Source of the DNA: an uncultured Roseobacter sp. | Lineage (GTDB): Bacteria; Pseudomonadota; Alphaproteobacteria; Rhodobacterales; Rhodobacteraceae | Reading direction: 5' to 3' | DNA length: 64,000 bases | NCBI RefSeq assembly: GCF_947495025.1 | Contig: NZ_CANLXG010000002.1 | Coordinates: 434,001-498,000 of the forward strand | Shown: one piece after another, positions 26,767-34,796 of the stretch | How the letters are laid out: each line of letters opens with the position of its first letter | Position numbering within the stretch: position 1 is the stretch's first letter | Made by a program: the position numbers and the translations under genes | Notes under the pieces: model-generated | What the model saw: only the letters and a program-made list of their open reading frames with translations | Told to the model about the DNA's origin: nothing | Database searches by the model: none

Positions 26767-27255
26767 ATGGAAACGACACTGATACTGGCCCAGTTGGTTG
26801 CGACCGGGCTTGTCGCGTCATGGCTGACTCTCGGGCTGCGCGATAACCTGCTGCACCCGGCTCTGAATGAGACCTACACCGCCGAAGTTCTGAGCATGAC
26901 GCGTATGCAGCATGAATACCCTGAACAGTTCGCGATCGTGGCCCATCGGGCCATAACAGACCGCAGGCTGCAGAGGCTGGCCTTTCGTGCCGTCGTCGTT
27001 GCCGAAGCGGTCGCCTGTGGGCTGCTGTGGATTGGCGTTGTGGGGCTGTTGATGAGCCTTGCCGGCACTGCAGAGCCTGATACCGGAAAGAGCCTTGCCC
27101 TGCTGGGTGCCACAGCCTTTACCGCCGTCTGGGGCGGATTCCTCGTGGCAGGCAATCACTTTTATTACTGGTTCTGTCACGAAGGCGCGCAGAACACACA
27201 CTATCAGATGACCCTCTGGGGTCTCGGGACAATGATTCTGATCAGCCTGGCATAA
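26767..27255 (+). CDS. DUF2165-family membrane protein
   Basis: 162 residues with four membrane helices. C-terminal NHFYYWFCHEGAQNTHYQMTLWG is, to my recollection, the DUF2165 hallmark. AAAAGGAG precedes the ATG. Function unknown. The last 14 nt overlap the convergent dehydrogenase-domain gene. Confidence 0.8.
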   Translation: METTLILAQLVATGLVASWLTLGLRDNLLHPALNETYTAEVLSMTRMQHEYPEQFAIVAHRAITDRRLQRLAFRAVVVAEAVACGLLWIGVVGLLMSLAGTAEPDTGKSLALLGATAFTAVWGGFLVAGNHFYYWFCHEGAQNTHYQMTLWGLGTMILISLA

Positions 27256-27919
27256 ACCGGACGCCGCGCGCTGCCATGGTCACCAGCGCAGGCGCCGGCT
27301 GCCATATCGTGTTGTTCTGATCGTCTGCCCGTTTCAGCGCATCGCAGACAGAGGCTACCCCTGTCTGATCGGCAGTCGCGAACAGGCCCCCTGTTGCACC
27401 CGGGTATCCGATGGCTGACAAAGATGCGCTGTTGAGCCGGCGCGCGGTTTCCGGATCATCCACAGGCGCCCGGCAGGCCAGCACATTGACCAGTCCGCGT
27501 ATCAGGCAGCCAATGATGTCCTGCGGGTTCAGGTCGACGCGTTCAATCCCGGCAAACCGTGCCTCTTCGCACAGCAGGTCCTCCACCAGCGGGTCGATCA
27601 CAAGGCCACCGCCCCCCGGATACCTGTACCAGCCAACCGACGCGGCCCGCCCCTGCCGTCCTTCGGACACCATGCGGTCAAGCAGTGAAACCGGCCGCTG
27701 GTCCTTCAGGGGCGGAAAGCTGTCGCGGCGCATCTGGCAGGCGATCAGCCCTTCGTCATCCTGTGCTTCGCAGACCCCCGGCCCAAAGCCAAAACTGACC
27801 ATGGCCTCGTCCAGTTCCCACGGGTTGGTGTGCGCCAGAAGCAGCTCTTCGGCCACCGCCCGAAGGGCATCGCGCATAAGGTCGGCGGCCCGTGCCTCAC
27901 ACAGTCCCTCCGCAGTCAC
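27242..27919 (-). CDS. Stand-alone 3-hydroxyacyl-CoA dehydrogenase C-terminal domains
   Basis: 225 residues matching only the two C-terminal all-helical domains of FadB/FadJ-type 3-hydroxyacyl-CoA dehydrogenases: first (about 15-110) with DEAMVSFGFGPGVCEAQDD and the GWYRYPGGGG end, second (about 130-215) with RGLVNVLACR and AIGYPGATGGLFATAD. The NAD-binding Rossmann domain and the hydratase domain are absent. The GTG start overlaps the boxR stop (GTGA), so this is a coupled operon gene rather than a fresh truncation. It could assist a separately encoded dehydrogenase acting on 3-hydroxyadipyl-CoA. Confidence 0.75.
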   Translation of the reverse strand: MTAEGLCEARAADLMRDALRAVAEELLLAHTNPWELDEAMVSFGFGPGVCEAQDDEGLIACQMRRDSFPPLKDQRPVSLLDRMVSEGRQGRAASVGWYRYPGGGGLVIDPLVEDLLCEEARFAGIERVDLNPQDIIGCLIRGLVNVLACRAPVDDPETARRLNSASLSAIGYPGATGGLFATADQTGVASVCDALKRADDQNNTIWQPAPALVTMAARGVRFMPG

Positions 27920-28857
27920 GACTTAGGGGAATTCAGAAAATTATTGGACGCAAAGACCGCCAGCAGGTCATTCAGGGATGCCGGCACAGTCCGGTTTGAT
28001 GTGTTCACCTGTGCCTCGGCTCGCTCATAGTGTGGCGTTCGCGCATCCAGCAGAGCCCGCAACTGCGCCATTGCCCCGGGGTTGCCCTCCATCGGTCTCA
28101 GATCGCCCTGAGCGCGGACACGCTGCATGTGCTCGGCAGGAGAGGTGCGCAGCCAGACCGTGTGAAATCTTTCCAGCAGGAGCGTATATGCCTGCTCTCC
28201 TGCAACGACCCCACCGGCAACGGCGAGGATCATCCGGTCGTGCTTTTCCAGAACCCGCACCACAGCCTCGGTTTCAAGCCTGCGGTATCCTTCCTGCCCG
28301 TAAAGTGCCAGTATCTCTGACATTGGCATCCCGGTGAACGTCTCAATTTCTGATGTCAGCTCCACAAACGGGAGCGACAGGGTCTCGGCGGCAAGTCTGC
28401 CAAGGGTGGACTTGCCTGCACCACGCAGCCCCACAAGACAAATGCGACCGCGGCGCAGCGCGCCCGGATTACCGGTCGACAGAAGCCGGCGCACTTCTTC
28501 GCGCACAGCAGCGGGCGCCTGTCGATAAAGTGAAACCACATCCTGCACATCTGCGCTGGTCGTTTCTTCGGCCGCCAGAAGGCTTTCGGCCGTCGCGCCA
28601 AGCGCATCCGCGACACGCTGTAACAATGCGATGGAGATATTACCCTCACCGGCTTCGAGCTGCGCAAGATAGCGTGGAGACACTCCGGACATTTCGGACA
28701 AAACGCGGCGCGGCATCCGCTGTGCCTTGCGCAGGTCGCGGACACGCGCGGCGACACGCGCCATCAGCCGTGCCGCGTTATCCTGCGCGTGCGGCTCAGG
28801 CGCGCCCGGCACGCGGACAAGCGTCCCGCGTGGTGTGGGATCAGTAGGTTTCGACAT
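27916..28857 (-). CDS. boxR: BoxR/BzdR-type regulator (HTH + shikimate-kinase-like domain)
   Basis: 313 residues. N-terminal XRE HTH (RVRDLRKAQRMPRRVLSEMSG, SPRYLAQLEAGEGNISI) fused to a shikimate-kinase-like domain (P-loop GLRGAGKSTLGRLAAE, AGGVVAGE). This architecture defines BoxR/BzdR repressors, which sense benzoyl-CoA and control benzoate genes. Start ATG 28857 overlaps boxA by 17 nt; an upstream in-frame ATG at 28929 would add 24 non-homologous residues. Confidence 0.93.
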   Translation of the reverse strand: MSKPTDPTPRGTLVRVPGAPEPHAQDNAARLMARVAARVRDLRKAQRMPRRVLSEMSGVSPRYLAQLEAGEGNISIALLQRVADALGATAESLLAAEETTSADVQDVVSLYRQAPAAVREEVRRLLSTGNPGALRRGRICLVGLRGAGKSTLGRLAAETLSLPFVELTSEIETFTGMPMSEILALYGQEGYRRLETEAVVRVLEKHDRMILAVAGGVVAGEQAYTLLLERFHTVWLRTSPAEHMQRVRAQGDLRPMEGNPGAMAQLRALLDARTPHYERAEAQVNTSNRTVPASLNDLLAVFASNNFLNSPKS

Positions 28858-30037
28858 GATACCTGCCATCATTGCGCATTTCGTCCCGCAGTTCCGACCA
28901 GTCGAGACCGGCTGTGGCAGCAAGATCACTCAGAGCCGCATCAACGCCCTGTTCCATGTCTCTGCGGCCGCAGATGTAGATGCAGGTTTTATCCGAGGCG
29001 AGCAGTCGGACAACCCGCTCCTGTTCCTGTCGCAGAAGGTCCTGCACATAATGCCCATCGCCGGTCTCCGGGCGGCTGAAGGCAAAAGACTTGTGCATGA
29101 ATGTATCCGGCACCTTCTGCAAAGGCCCGAAATAAGGCAGGTCCCGCGCGCTGCGGGCCCCGAAAAAGAGCGACAGACCGGCCCTGGTGTCTGGTGTCTC
29201 GCGCTGACGCCGCATGGTGAAACCGCGAAAAGGTGCCGAACCGGTGCCCGTACAGATCATCAGCAGATGCATCTCCGGATCGCCCGGCATCAGAAAGGTT
29301 GACCCGAATGGTCCGGTCACCTCGATCTCATCCCCTTTGTTCAGATCGCAGACATAATTCGAACAGACCCCTGCGGCCTCGCGTTTAACCGTCAGTGAAA
29401 TGTTTCCAAAACCCGGTCGCTCGCCGTCCCGTGGGCTCGACACGGAATAAAGGCGGGGCAGATGAGGTTTGCCATCGGCGTCGGTGCCAGGAGCGATAAT
29501 CCCGATGCTCTGTCCTTCAAGCACCGGAAAGGGCAGGCTGCCATGGTCCAGAATGATGTGACGGACGTCATTGTCACCCTCCGGATCGGTCAGGCGGTAG
29601 TTGCCCTGCACTGTCATACAGGCGGGCGCAGAAGGATTGTACATATTGATGGTGGGCTTTGACGCCGAGCGTGGTGCCGTTGCCCTGCCCCCGGCACCGC
29701 TGTGAGCGTCCGCCAGAAGTTCAGCAATCACCCGATCATGGGCTTCGGCGTCTGCATCCGGTGTGTCATCCTCAGCTGCGATATCGTCCTGCTCGGGCAG
29801 TTCTTCGAATGCGTACTGCTGCTCCAGACTGTAGGGCGTGCTGACTACACGCCACTCGTCGATTGATCCCGTCGGGCATACGGGAATGCAGTCCATACAG
29901 AAGTTACACTTGTCCGGGTCAACAACCACATTGTTGTCGTCATGCTCGATCGCACCGATCGGGCAGGTCATTTCGCACGTATAGCAGCGAATGCAGATTT
30001 CGGGGTCAATCAGATGTTGTTTGACGGGTTGGTTCAT
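28841..30037 (-). CDS. boxA: Benzoyl-CoA 2,3-epoxidase reductase component BoxA
   Basis: 398-residue iron-sulfur flavoprotein that passes electrons from NADPH to BoxB. Two [4Fe-4S] motifs, C15-x2-C18-x2-C21-x3-C25 and C44-x2-C47-x2-C50-x3-C54; an acidic linker (about 75-130); then a ferredoxin-NADP reductase module with RLYSVSSP (FAD), CTGTGSAPFRG and CIYICGRRDME (NADPH). The ATG overlaps the preceding mini ORF by 4 nt. Confidence 0.96.
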   Translation of the reverse strand: MNQPVKQHLIDPEICIRCYTCEMTCPIGAIEHDDNNVVVDPDKCNFCMDCIPVCPTGSIDEWRVVSTPYSLEQQYAFEELPEQDDIAAEDDTPDADAEAHDRVIAELLADAHSGAGGRATAPRSASKPTINMYNPSAPACMTVQGNYRLTDPEGDNDVRHIILDHGSLPFPVLEGQSIGIIAPGTDADGKPHLPRLYSVSSPRDGERPGFGNISLTVKREAAGVCSNYVCDLNKGDEIEVTGPFGSTFLMPGDPEMHLLMICTGTGSAPFRGFTMRRQRETPDTRAGLSLFFGARSARDLPYFGPLQKVPDTFMHKSFAFSRPETGDGHYVQDLLRQEQERVVRLLASDKTCIYICGRRDMEQGVDAALSDLAATAGLDWSELRDEMRNDGRYHVETY

Positions 30038-30177
30038 GGAACGGCGGCGGACCTGTGCAGGATGACTTCCGGCAGCGAAAAGAGATCAAAGATGTCGCGA
30101 CACATGCCTTTGCACGTTGCACAGCCGAGGCAATTGTTTGCCGGTACGTCAGGTTTCGTCGCTTTCCGGGTCTGCAT
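30034..30177 (-). CDS. 47-residue CX2CX2CX3C mini iron-sulfur protein in the box operon
   Basis: Previously easily missed small ORF: MQTRKATKPDVPANN then C16-LG-C19-AT-C22-KGM-C26-RDIFD, ending LHRSAAVP. The four cysteines have exactly the CX2CX2CX3C spacing of a [4Fe-4S] ferredoxin site, but the usual proline after the fourth cysteine is Arg. Strong ribosome site (AGGAGG, 30186-30191 on the minus strand). Its TGA overlaps the boxA ATG (ATGA), so expression is coupled to BoxA. Function unknown: it could be an auxiliary electron carrier or a cluster-donor for BoxA. Confidence 0.75.
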   Translation of the reverse strand: MQTRKATKPDVPANNCLGCATCKGMCRDIFDLFSLPEVILHRSAAVP

Positions 30178-30203
30178 AGGTCCGTTTCCTCCTGTTGTAT
30201 GGG

Positions 30204-30237
30204 GTCACTTTCGTGACGCCGGCCAGTATTCCTGGCC
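30204..30237 (-). promoter_or_regulatory. Twin hairpins between boxB and the mini ORF
   Basis: On the minus strand: GGCCAG-GAATA-CTGGCC (30221-30237) then GTCAC-GAAA-GTGAC (30204-30217, GNRA-type loop). No T-run. They sit just before the ribosome site of the mini ORF and may mark an RNA processing or stability element. Confidence 0.5.
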
Positions 30238-30252
30238 CGCGCCGGTGATGCG

Positions 30253-30266
30253 TTGATTCAGATCAA
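30253..30266. promoter_or_regulatory. FNR-type box inside the box cluster
   Basis: TTGAT-TCAG-ATCAA, a perfect match to the FNR/FnrL consensus TTGAT-N4-ATCAA. It covers the boxB stop codon and lies 76 bp upstream of the mini ORF start on the minus strand. FnrL is encoded in this window. Confidence 0.5.
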
Positions 30267-31714
30267 GCCATGTGCAGCTTCACGTACTCAAAATCTCCGG
30301 GCTTGTTGTCGATGCCAACCTTCGGGGCTGCGATCCACGAGGCATACTTCCCGGGTTCAAAACACGGGACCATCAGGGACTGGATAAAGTCACCGTCATC
30401 TTTTGTGGGCAGCCATTCGTGCCTGCGTTTCTGCCACTCATCGCCAGAGATGATATTGCCATCGGGATCAACAGCAACCGACGAGAACACTCCGATCTGC
30501 CGGTGAAAGCCTTCGTGCGGCAGCTTCAGTTCAAACTCGACACCTGCGCGCGCAATGGCTTTGTTCCAGCGCCCGACCCCGCCTGCTGCATCTCGCACGT
30601 AGTCGTCGCGCAGGCGCATGTTAATGGCCGTCAGTGCCGGAACATCCTCGGTCACGATCTGGCCATCGACAACTGAAGTCACCGGATAGGTGTCGTTCTG
30701 CAGCTGATGATCATCGTCGATCCGCATTTCCATATACCGGCCCTTGATGCCTGCATTGAATGCGTTGGCTGCGTTGGTCGAAACCTCCTGCCCGAAGAGG
30801 TCCAGACTGAGCGTGTAGTGCAGGTTCAGTTTCTTCTGAATTGTAGGCAGGTCAATGACGCCCAGATCGCGGATCCGGTCGATGTCGTAAGGGTCAGCAA
30901 TACCATTGGCGTTCATTGCCTCGAGCGTCGCCTGAATGGTGCGCCCGACGCCGGTTTCACCCACGAACATATGGTGTGCCTCTTCGGTCAGCATGAACCG
31001 GCATGTCCGGCTGAGTGGGTCAAATCCGGACTGCGCCAGACTTTCCAGCTGCATTTTGCCGTCACGGTCGGTGAAGTAAGTGAACATGAAAAACGACAGC
31101 CAGTCAGGCGTTTCCTCGTTGAACGCGCCCAGCATCCGCGGTGCCTCATCCGAGCCGGATGACCGGACGAGCATGTCGTCCGCCTCTTCGCGGCCGTCGC
31201 GGCCAAAGTATTTCTGAAGCAGATAAACCATCGCCCAGAGGTGTCGGCCCTCCTCCACGTTAACCTGGAAAAGGTTACGCATGTCGTAGAGAGATGGTGC
31301 CGTGAGGCCAAGAAACCGCTGTTGCTCAACCGAGCCCGGTTCGGTGTCGCCCTGGATGACGATCAGGCGCTTGAGCATGTTCCGGTACTCGCCCGGCACT
31401 TCCTGCCATGCCGGCTCGCCACAGTGCTCGCCCATCGGGATTTTGCGATCCTCCACCGCGGGCGCCAGCAGAATGCCCCAGCGATAGTCTGGCATTTTGA
31501 CATAGTCGAACTTTGCCCAGCCTTTCGGGTCAACCGATACGGCCGTACGCAGGTAAACCATGCTCTCCTGGAAATTCTGGGGGATCAGGTCGTTCCACCA
31601 GCTGATATAGCCCGGATGCCACTTTTCCAGCGCTTTCAGTACTTTGCGGTCAGAACTCAGCCCGACATTATTGGGTATCCGGCTGTCATAGCTCACATTT
31701 ATCAGATCTGTCAT
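30263..31714 (-). CDS. boxB: Benzoyl-CoA 2,3-epoxidase oxygenase subunit BoxB
   Basis: 483-residue di-iron oxygenase inserting one oxygen atom into benzoyl-CoA to give the 2,3-epoxide. Di-iron ligands appear in NVEEGRHLWAMVY and LTEEAHHMFVGETGV. Electrons come from BoxA. ATG follows GGGAGAGG. Downstream of boxC with a 47-bp gap. Confidence 0.97.
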   Translation of the reverse strand: MTDLINVSYDSRIPNNVGLSSDRKVLKALEKWHPGYISWWNDLIPQNFQESMVYLRTAVSVDPKGWAKFDYVKMPDYRWGILLAPAVEDRKIPMGEHCGEPAWQEVPGEYRNMLKRLIVIQGDTEPGSVEQQRFLGLTAPSLYDMRNLFQVNVEEGRHLWAMVYLLQKYFGRDGREEADDMLVRSSGSDEAPRMLGAFNEETPDWLSFFMFTYFTDRDGKMQLESLAQSGFDPLSRTCRFMLTEEAHHMFVGETGVGRTIQATLEAMNANGIADPYDIDRIRDLGVIDLPTIQKKLNLHYTLSLDLFGQEVSTNAANAFNAGIKGRYMEMRIDDDHQLQNDTYPVTSVVDGQIVTEDVPALTAINMRLRDDYVRDAAGGVGRWNKAIARAGVEFELKLPHEGFHRQIGVFSSVAVDPDGNIISGDEWQKRRHEWLPTKDDGDFIQSLMVPCFEPGKYASWIAAPKVGIDNKPGDFEYVKLHMA

Positions 31715-31761
31715 TTACCTCTCCCGTTGTCCTTTTCAGCACTGTCCGTTGCAAAAGAATG

Positions 31762-33417
31762 TCAGACACGCTGCATATTGTACTGCCCGCGCAGGCCTGT
31801 TCCGTACCGTTGCAGAGCACCCTCGGGGCCGACAGCATTCGGCCGCTGGAAGATCCAGTTCTGCCAGGCTGTCAGGCGCCCGAATATACGCGTTTCCATC
31901 GTCTCAGGCCCGGCAAACCGCAGGTTGGCCTCCATACCCGTCATGGCGTCGGGTGAGAAACTGATGCGCTCTTCGCGGAACAGGCGCACTTCGTCTTCCC
32001 AGTCGATGTCGTCATAGGCAAACGTCACGAGGCCGAGTGCCTCGGCATCATCCGCAGCAAGCTTTTCGCCCACCCTCTGACGCAACACATCTGTCTGTTC
32101 CGGGGTGCCCAGAAAGCGTGTCTGCAGCCGCGTCAGATCATTGCCCATCGGATACTGACCAAAGTTGGCAGGCGACAGCACCACACCAGCCGACGCGCGG
32201 TCATCATCCTCGAATTCATCAAGCATCATGTAGCTCCGGTCGGTGGCCCAGAGCAGCTCGGCCAGTACGCCGGCGAAACAGGAACCATGCTCGACAATCG
32301 CAGCCAGGCTGCGCGACGTCATGTCAACGCGTTTCAGGACCCGCTTCCACAGGCCAAGCACCTCGCGCGCCAGCCAGTGATCCGGGTTTTCCAGCAGCAA
32401 CGCCTCATGTGCAATAACGCGCTCCGGCGATCCGACAGTCTGGAACTCGATCAGACCCAGTTCATCCTCGTTCGCACGCAGATGCAGGATCGCGTCATCA
32501 AGTTCCCGCGCACAGCGCAGCATCCAGGCCGAAGCACCAAGCGCTGTAAAATCCGCCATCGTGGCGGGCTCCTCCTGATCCGGACCGCTGATGGTAACAA
32601 CTGCGCGCCGACCCGGACGATCCATGGCGACCGACACGGTCGAATAGCTGATCCCGCCCTCAGCAAACGTCCGCTGAAGCGGCGTAAGACTGATGCCCTT
32701 CTCATCTGCACCGCCGGCTTCTGACGCCATAGCCAGCGCCCGTTCGGATACCCGCTCGTCAAAGGAGGCATTCGGGAAGACCTCATCAACCAGTCCCCAT
32801 TCAGCAGCTCTGCGACCGCGGATACCCTCTTCGAGCGAGCAGAAAACATCCGCGCGGTCGCGCCGGACCTTACGCTTGTCAGTGACGCGGGTCAGACCGC
32901 CTGTACCGGGCAGCACCGCCAGCAACGGCACCTCGGGCAATGCCACTGCCGAGGTACTGTCATCGGTCAGCATGATGTGATTGCACGCCAGCGCAAGCTC
33001 ATACCCCCCACCGGCACACGACCCGCGGACAGCGCAGATATAGTTCTGGTTGCTGTCCCGTAGCGCGGCTTCGAGCGTGTTGCGCGTTTCATTTGTGAAC
33101 TTACAGAAATTCACCTTGTGTGCATGGCTGGCGCCACCCAGCATCCGGATGTTGGCACCTGCACAGAATACTTTTTCCCTGGCAGACCGCATCACGACAA
33201 CCCGCACTTCAGGATGCTCAAAGCGCATACGCTGGATGACATCGGCAAGCTCGATGTCCACGCCCAGATCATAGGAGTTGAGCTTCAGCTCGTAACCCTC
33301 GAAAAGACCTCCCTGCTCATCCACGTCCATCCACAGAGTTGCAACAGGTCCGTCAATATCGACACGCCAGTGGCGCATGTTTTCGGGGTCCACCTGAAAG
33401 TCTATTCTGCCGTTCAC
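31762..33417 (-). CDS. boxC: 2,3-epoxybenzoyl-CoA dihydrolase BoxC
   Basis: 551-residue enzyme of the crotonase superfamily that hydrolytically opens the epoxidised ring, giving 3,4-dehydroadipyl-CoA semialdehyde and formate. Crotonase-fold features: VVMRSAREKVFCAGANIRMLGG and VRGSCAGGGYELALACNHIML, with a duplicated second half (about 270-500). GTG start, preceded by GGGGAGAG. A promoter-like region lies just upstream, so boxC may head its own transcript. Confidence 0.96.
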   Translation of the reverse strand: MNGRIDFQVDPENMRHWRVDIDGPVATLWMDVDEQGGLFEGYELKLNSYDLGVDIELADVIQRMRFEHPEVRVVVMRSAREKVFCAGANIRMLGGASHAHKVNFCKFTNETRNTLEAALRDSNQNYICAVRGSCAGGGYELALACNHIMLTDDSTSAVALPEVPLLAVLPGTGGLTRVTDKRKVRRDRADVFCSLEEGIRGRRAAEWGLVDEVFPNASFDERVSERALAMASEAGGADEKGISLTPLQRTFAEGGISYSTVSVAMDRPGRRAVVTISGPDQEEPATMADFTALGASAWMLRCARELDDAILHLRANEDELGLIEFQTVGSPERVIAHEALLLENPDHWLAREVLGLWKRVLKRVDMTSRSLAAIVEHGSCFAGVLAELLWATDRSYMMLDEFEDDDRASAGVVLSPANFGQYPMGNDLTRLQTRFLGTPEQTDVLRQRVGEKLAADDAEALGLVTFAYDDIDWEDEVRLFREERISFSPDAMTGMEANLRFAGPETMETRIFGRLTAWQNWIFQRPNAVGPEGALQRYGTGLRGQYNMQRV

Positions 33418-33455
33418 TCTGCTCTCCCCGATCTGCAGACATCATGGCAGGATAA

Positions 33456-33531
33456 TGAACTATAATTCTATTTGCCGTCCATAATCATCAACATGGCTGC
33501 GAAATCTCGTCAAATATATGAATTATAATGC
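33456..33531 (-). promoter_or_regulatory. boxC promoter region with two repeated operator-like elements
   Basis: Two copies of TGAAYTATAAT (TGAACTATAAT 33456-33466; TGAATTATAAT 33519-33529), 63 bp apart, about six helical turns. Between them on the minus strand is a TTGACG -35-like hexamer (33508-33513). BoxR is a plausible binder. The second copy lies in the end of the DUF309 gene. Confidence 0.4.
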
Positions 33532-33983
33532 CGCATTGCTTCCATCTTTGTCTGATCTGCTCCGGCAATCAGCACCTTTGTTCTGATACCCAGAATCACC
33601 TGATCCACCGCATATCCGCTCATCCGTGCCTCGACCATTTCGCACAGGCGCAGAGTGGCGCGTGGCCGCCCCATCAGCAGCTTCAGCCGCGCATTGGCCA
33701 GCTGGATCATTGCCTGAATGAAATCGCGCTCCGGGCCGGGGTCCGGTGCCTGCATCCAGACGGCTTCGAGAACTTCGTGGCATTCCCAGAAATAGCCCGC
33801 TTCGAAATACACGCGACCGGCAATGAACGCCTGCGTCATATGCAGTTTCTCCGCCGGAATTCCCGGGTCAACCGATGCCTTGATGCTGTCAAACCAGTCG
33901 TCAGGATGTCTGGAGGTTTTGCCCGGAATGTAAACGTGCGGCGGCAAAGGTATTTCACCGGTGGCGTCATCCCGTTGCGACAC
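33510..33983 (-). CDS. DUF309-family protein
   Basis: 157 residues, all-helical. The DUF309 signature is clear: FEAGYFWECHEVLEAVWMQA with RDFIQAMIQLANARLKLLMG. The E-C-H-E and the R-D-F may bind metal or ligand. Placed between benzoate genes and overlapping the hydrolase gene by 17 nt, suggesting a role in this pathway; the biochemical function of the family is unknown to me. Confidence 0.82.
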   Translation of the reverse strand: MSQRDDATGEIPLPPHVYIPGKTSRHPDDWFDSIKASVDPGIPAEKLHMTQAFIAGRVYFEAGYFWECHEVLEAVWMQAPDPGPERDFIQAMIQLANARLKLLMGRPRATLRLCEMVEARMSGYAVDQVILGIRTKVLIAGADQTKMEAMRHYNSYI

Positions 33984-34788
33984 GCACTGCCTCCAGACGG
34001 TTCAGCCGTCCGCAGAAATCCCGGACAGCTTCAAGGCACGCTGCCTGCGCCTCCAGATATGGGGAATGCCCGCACCCTTCGAGGATCAGTGTTTCAACCG
34101 GTGCATACATGCGCGTTTCGACCTCGTGTATCTGGGCCAGCGTGCCATACGGATCATCCCTGCACTGCACGGCCAGAACCGGTACGCGCAGGTGATCAAT
34201 GCAATCACAGATGTCCCAGTTGCGATACTCAGAGCTCGTCCAGACGTCATGCCAGCCCATAAAGGCCGCCTCGGGGTCGTCGTGATGCCGCGCAAGCCGC
34301 TGACGCAGATCACCCGTGGTAAACGCCTCGCCTGCAGTGCGGATCGCATCAAGCCCCACCCGTTCGACAAAGAAGTGGGGCGCCAGAAGAACAAGCCCGC
34401 GCACCCGCATATCACTGACAGAACCTGCATAGATCACGCTGATGCTGGCTCCGTCAGAATGCCCGAGCAGCACCGCCTGACGGATATCAAAAGCGTCCAG
34501 CAACGGACCGAGCCCTGCCGTCGCCTCTTCGGTCATGTAGTCCCTGTTGCGTGGCAGCGTGATTGTATCAGAGCGCCCGTAGCCAGCTCTGGACCAGACC
34601 AGGACGCCCATTCCGGTTGCGTTGCTGACGGCCTGCGGAAAATCGCGCCACAGCCCGACAGATCCCAGCCCCTCATGCAACAGAACCAGCGTGGGGGCCT
34701 GCGCGGGAGGCGGGCCAAAGCAGGCATACTCAAGCGATTTGTCATTTATCCTGACCCGGCAGCCCGGGGCGTCTGACCAGTCGGGCAT
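33967..34788 (-). CDS. Alpha/beta hydrolase
   Basis: 273 residues. Catalytic elements: oxyanion region LLHEGLGSVGLWRDFP, nucleophile elbow GHSDGAS (Ser at about 110), acid in QCRDDPYG and histidine in GCGHSPYLE. Its place between the benzoate-CoA ligase and DUF309 genes suggests a thioesterase or lactone/ester hydrolase for aromatic intermediates. It is not BoxD, which is an aldehyde dehydrogenase. Confidence 0.9.
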   Translation of the reverse strand: MPDWSDAPGCRVRINDKSLEYACFGPPPAQAPTLVLLHEGLGSVGLWRDFPQAVSNATGMGVLVWSRAGYGRSDTITLPRNRDYMTEEATAGLGPLLDAFDIRQAVLLGHSDGASISVIYAGSVSDMRVRGLVLLAPHFFVERVGLDAIRTAGEAFTTGDLRQRLARHHDDPEAAFMGWHDVWTSSEYRNWDICDCIDHLRVPVLAVQCRDDPYGTLAQIHEVETRMYAPVETLILEGCGHSPYLEAQAACLEAVRDFCGRLNRLEAVRVATG

Positions 34789-34796
34789 TACACGGC

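Noticed and set aside
29659..29844. Cys/Pro-rich short ORF opposite boxA
   Set aside because: Shadow of the boxA linker and ferredoxin region; the cysteines lack cluster spacing.
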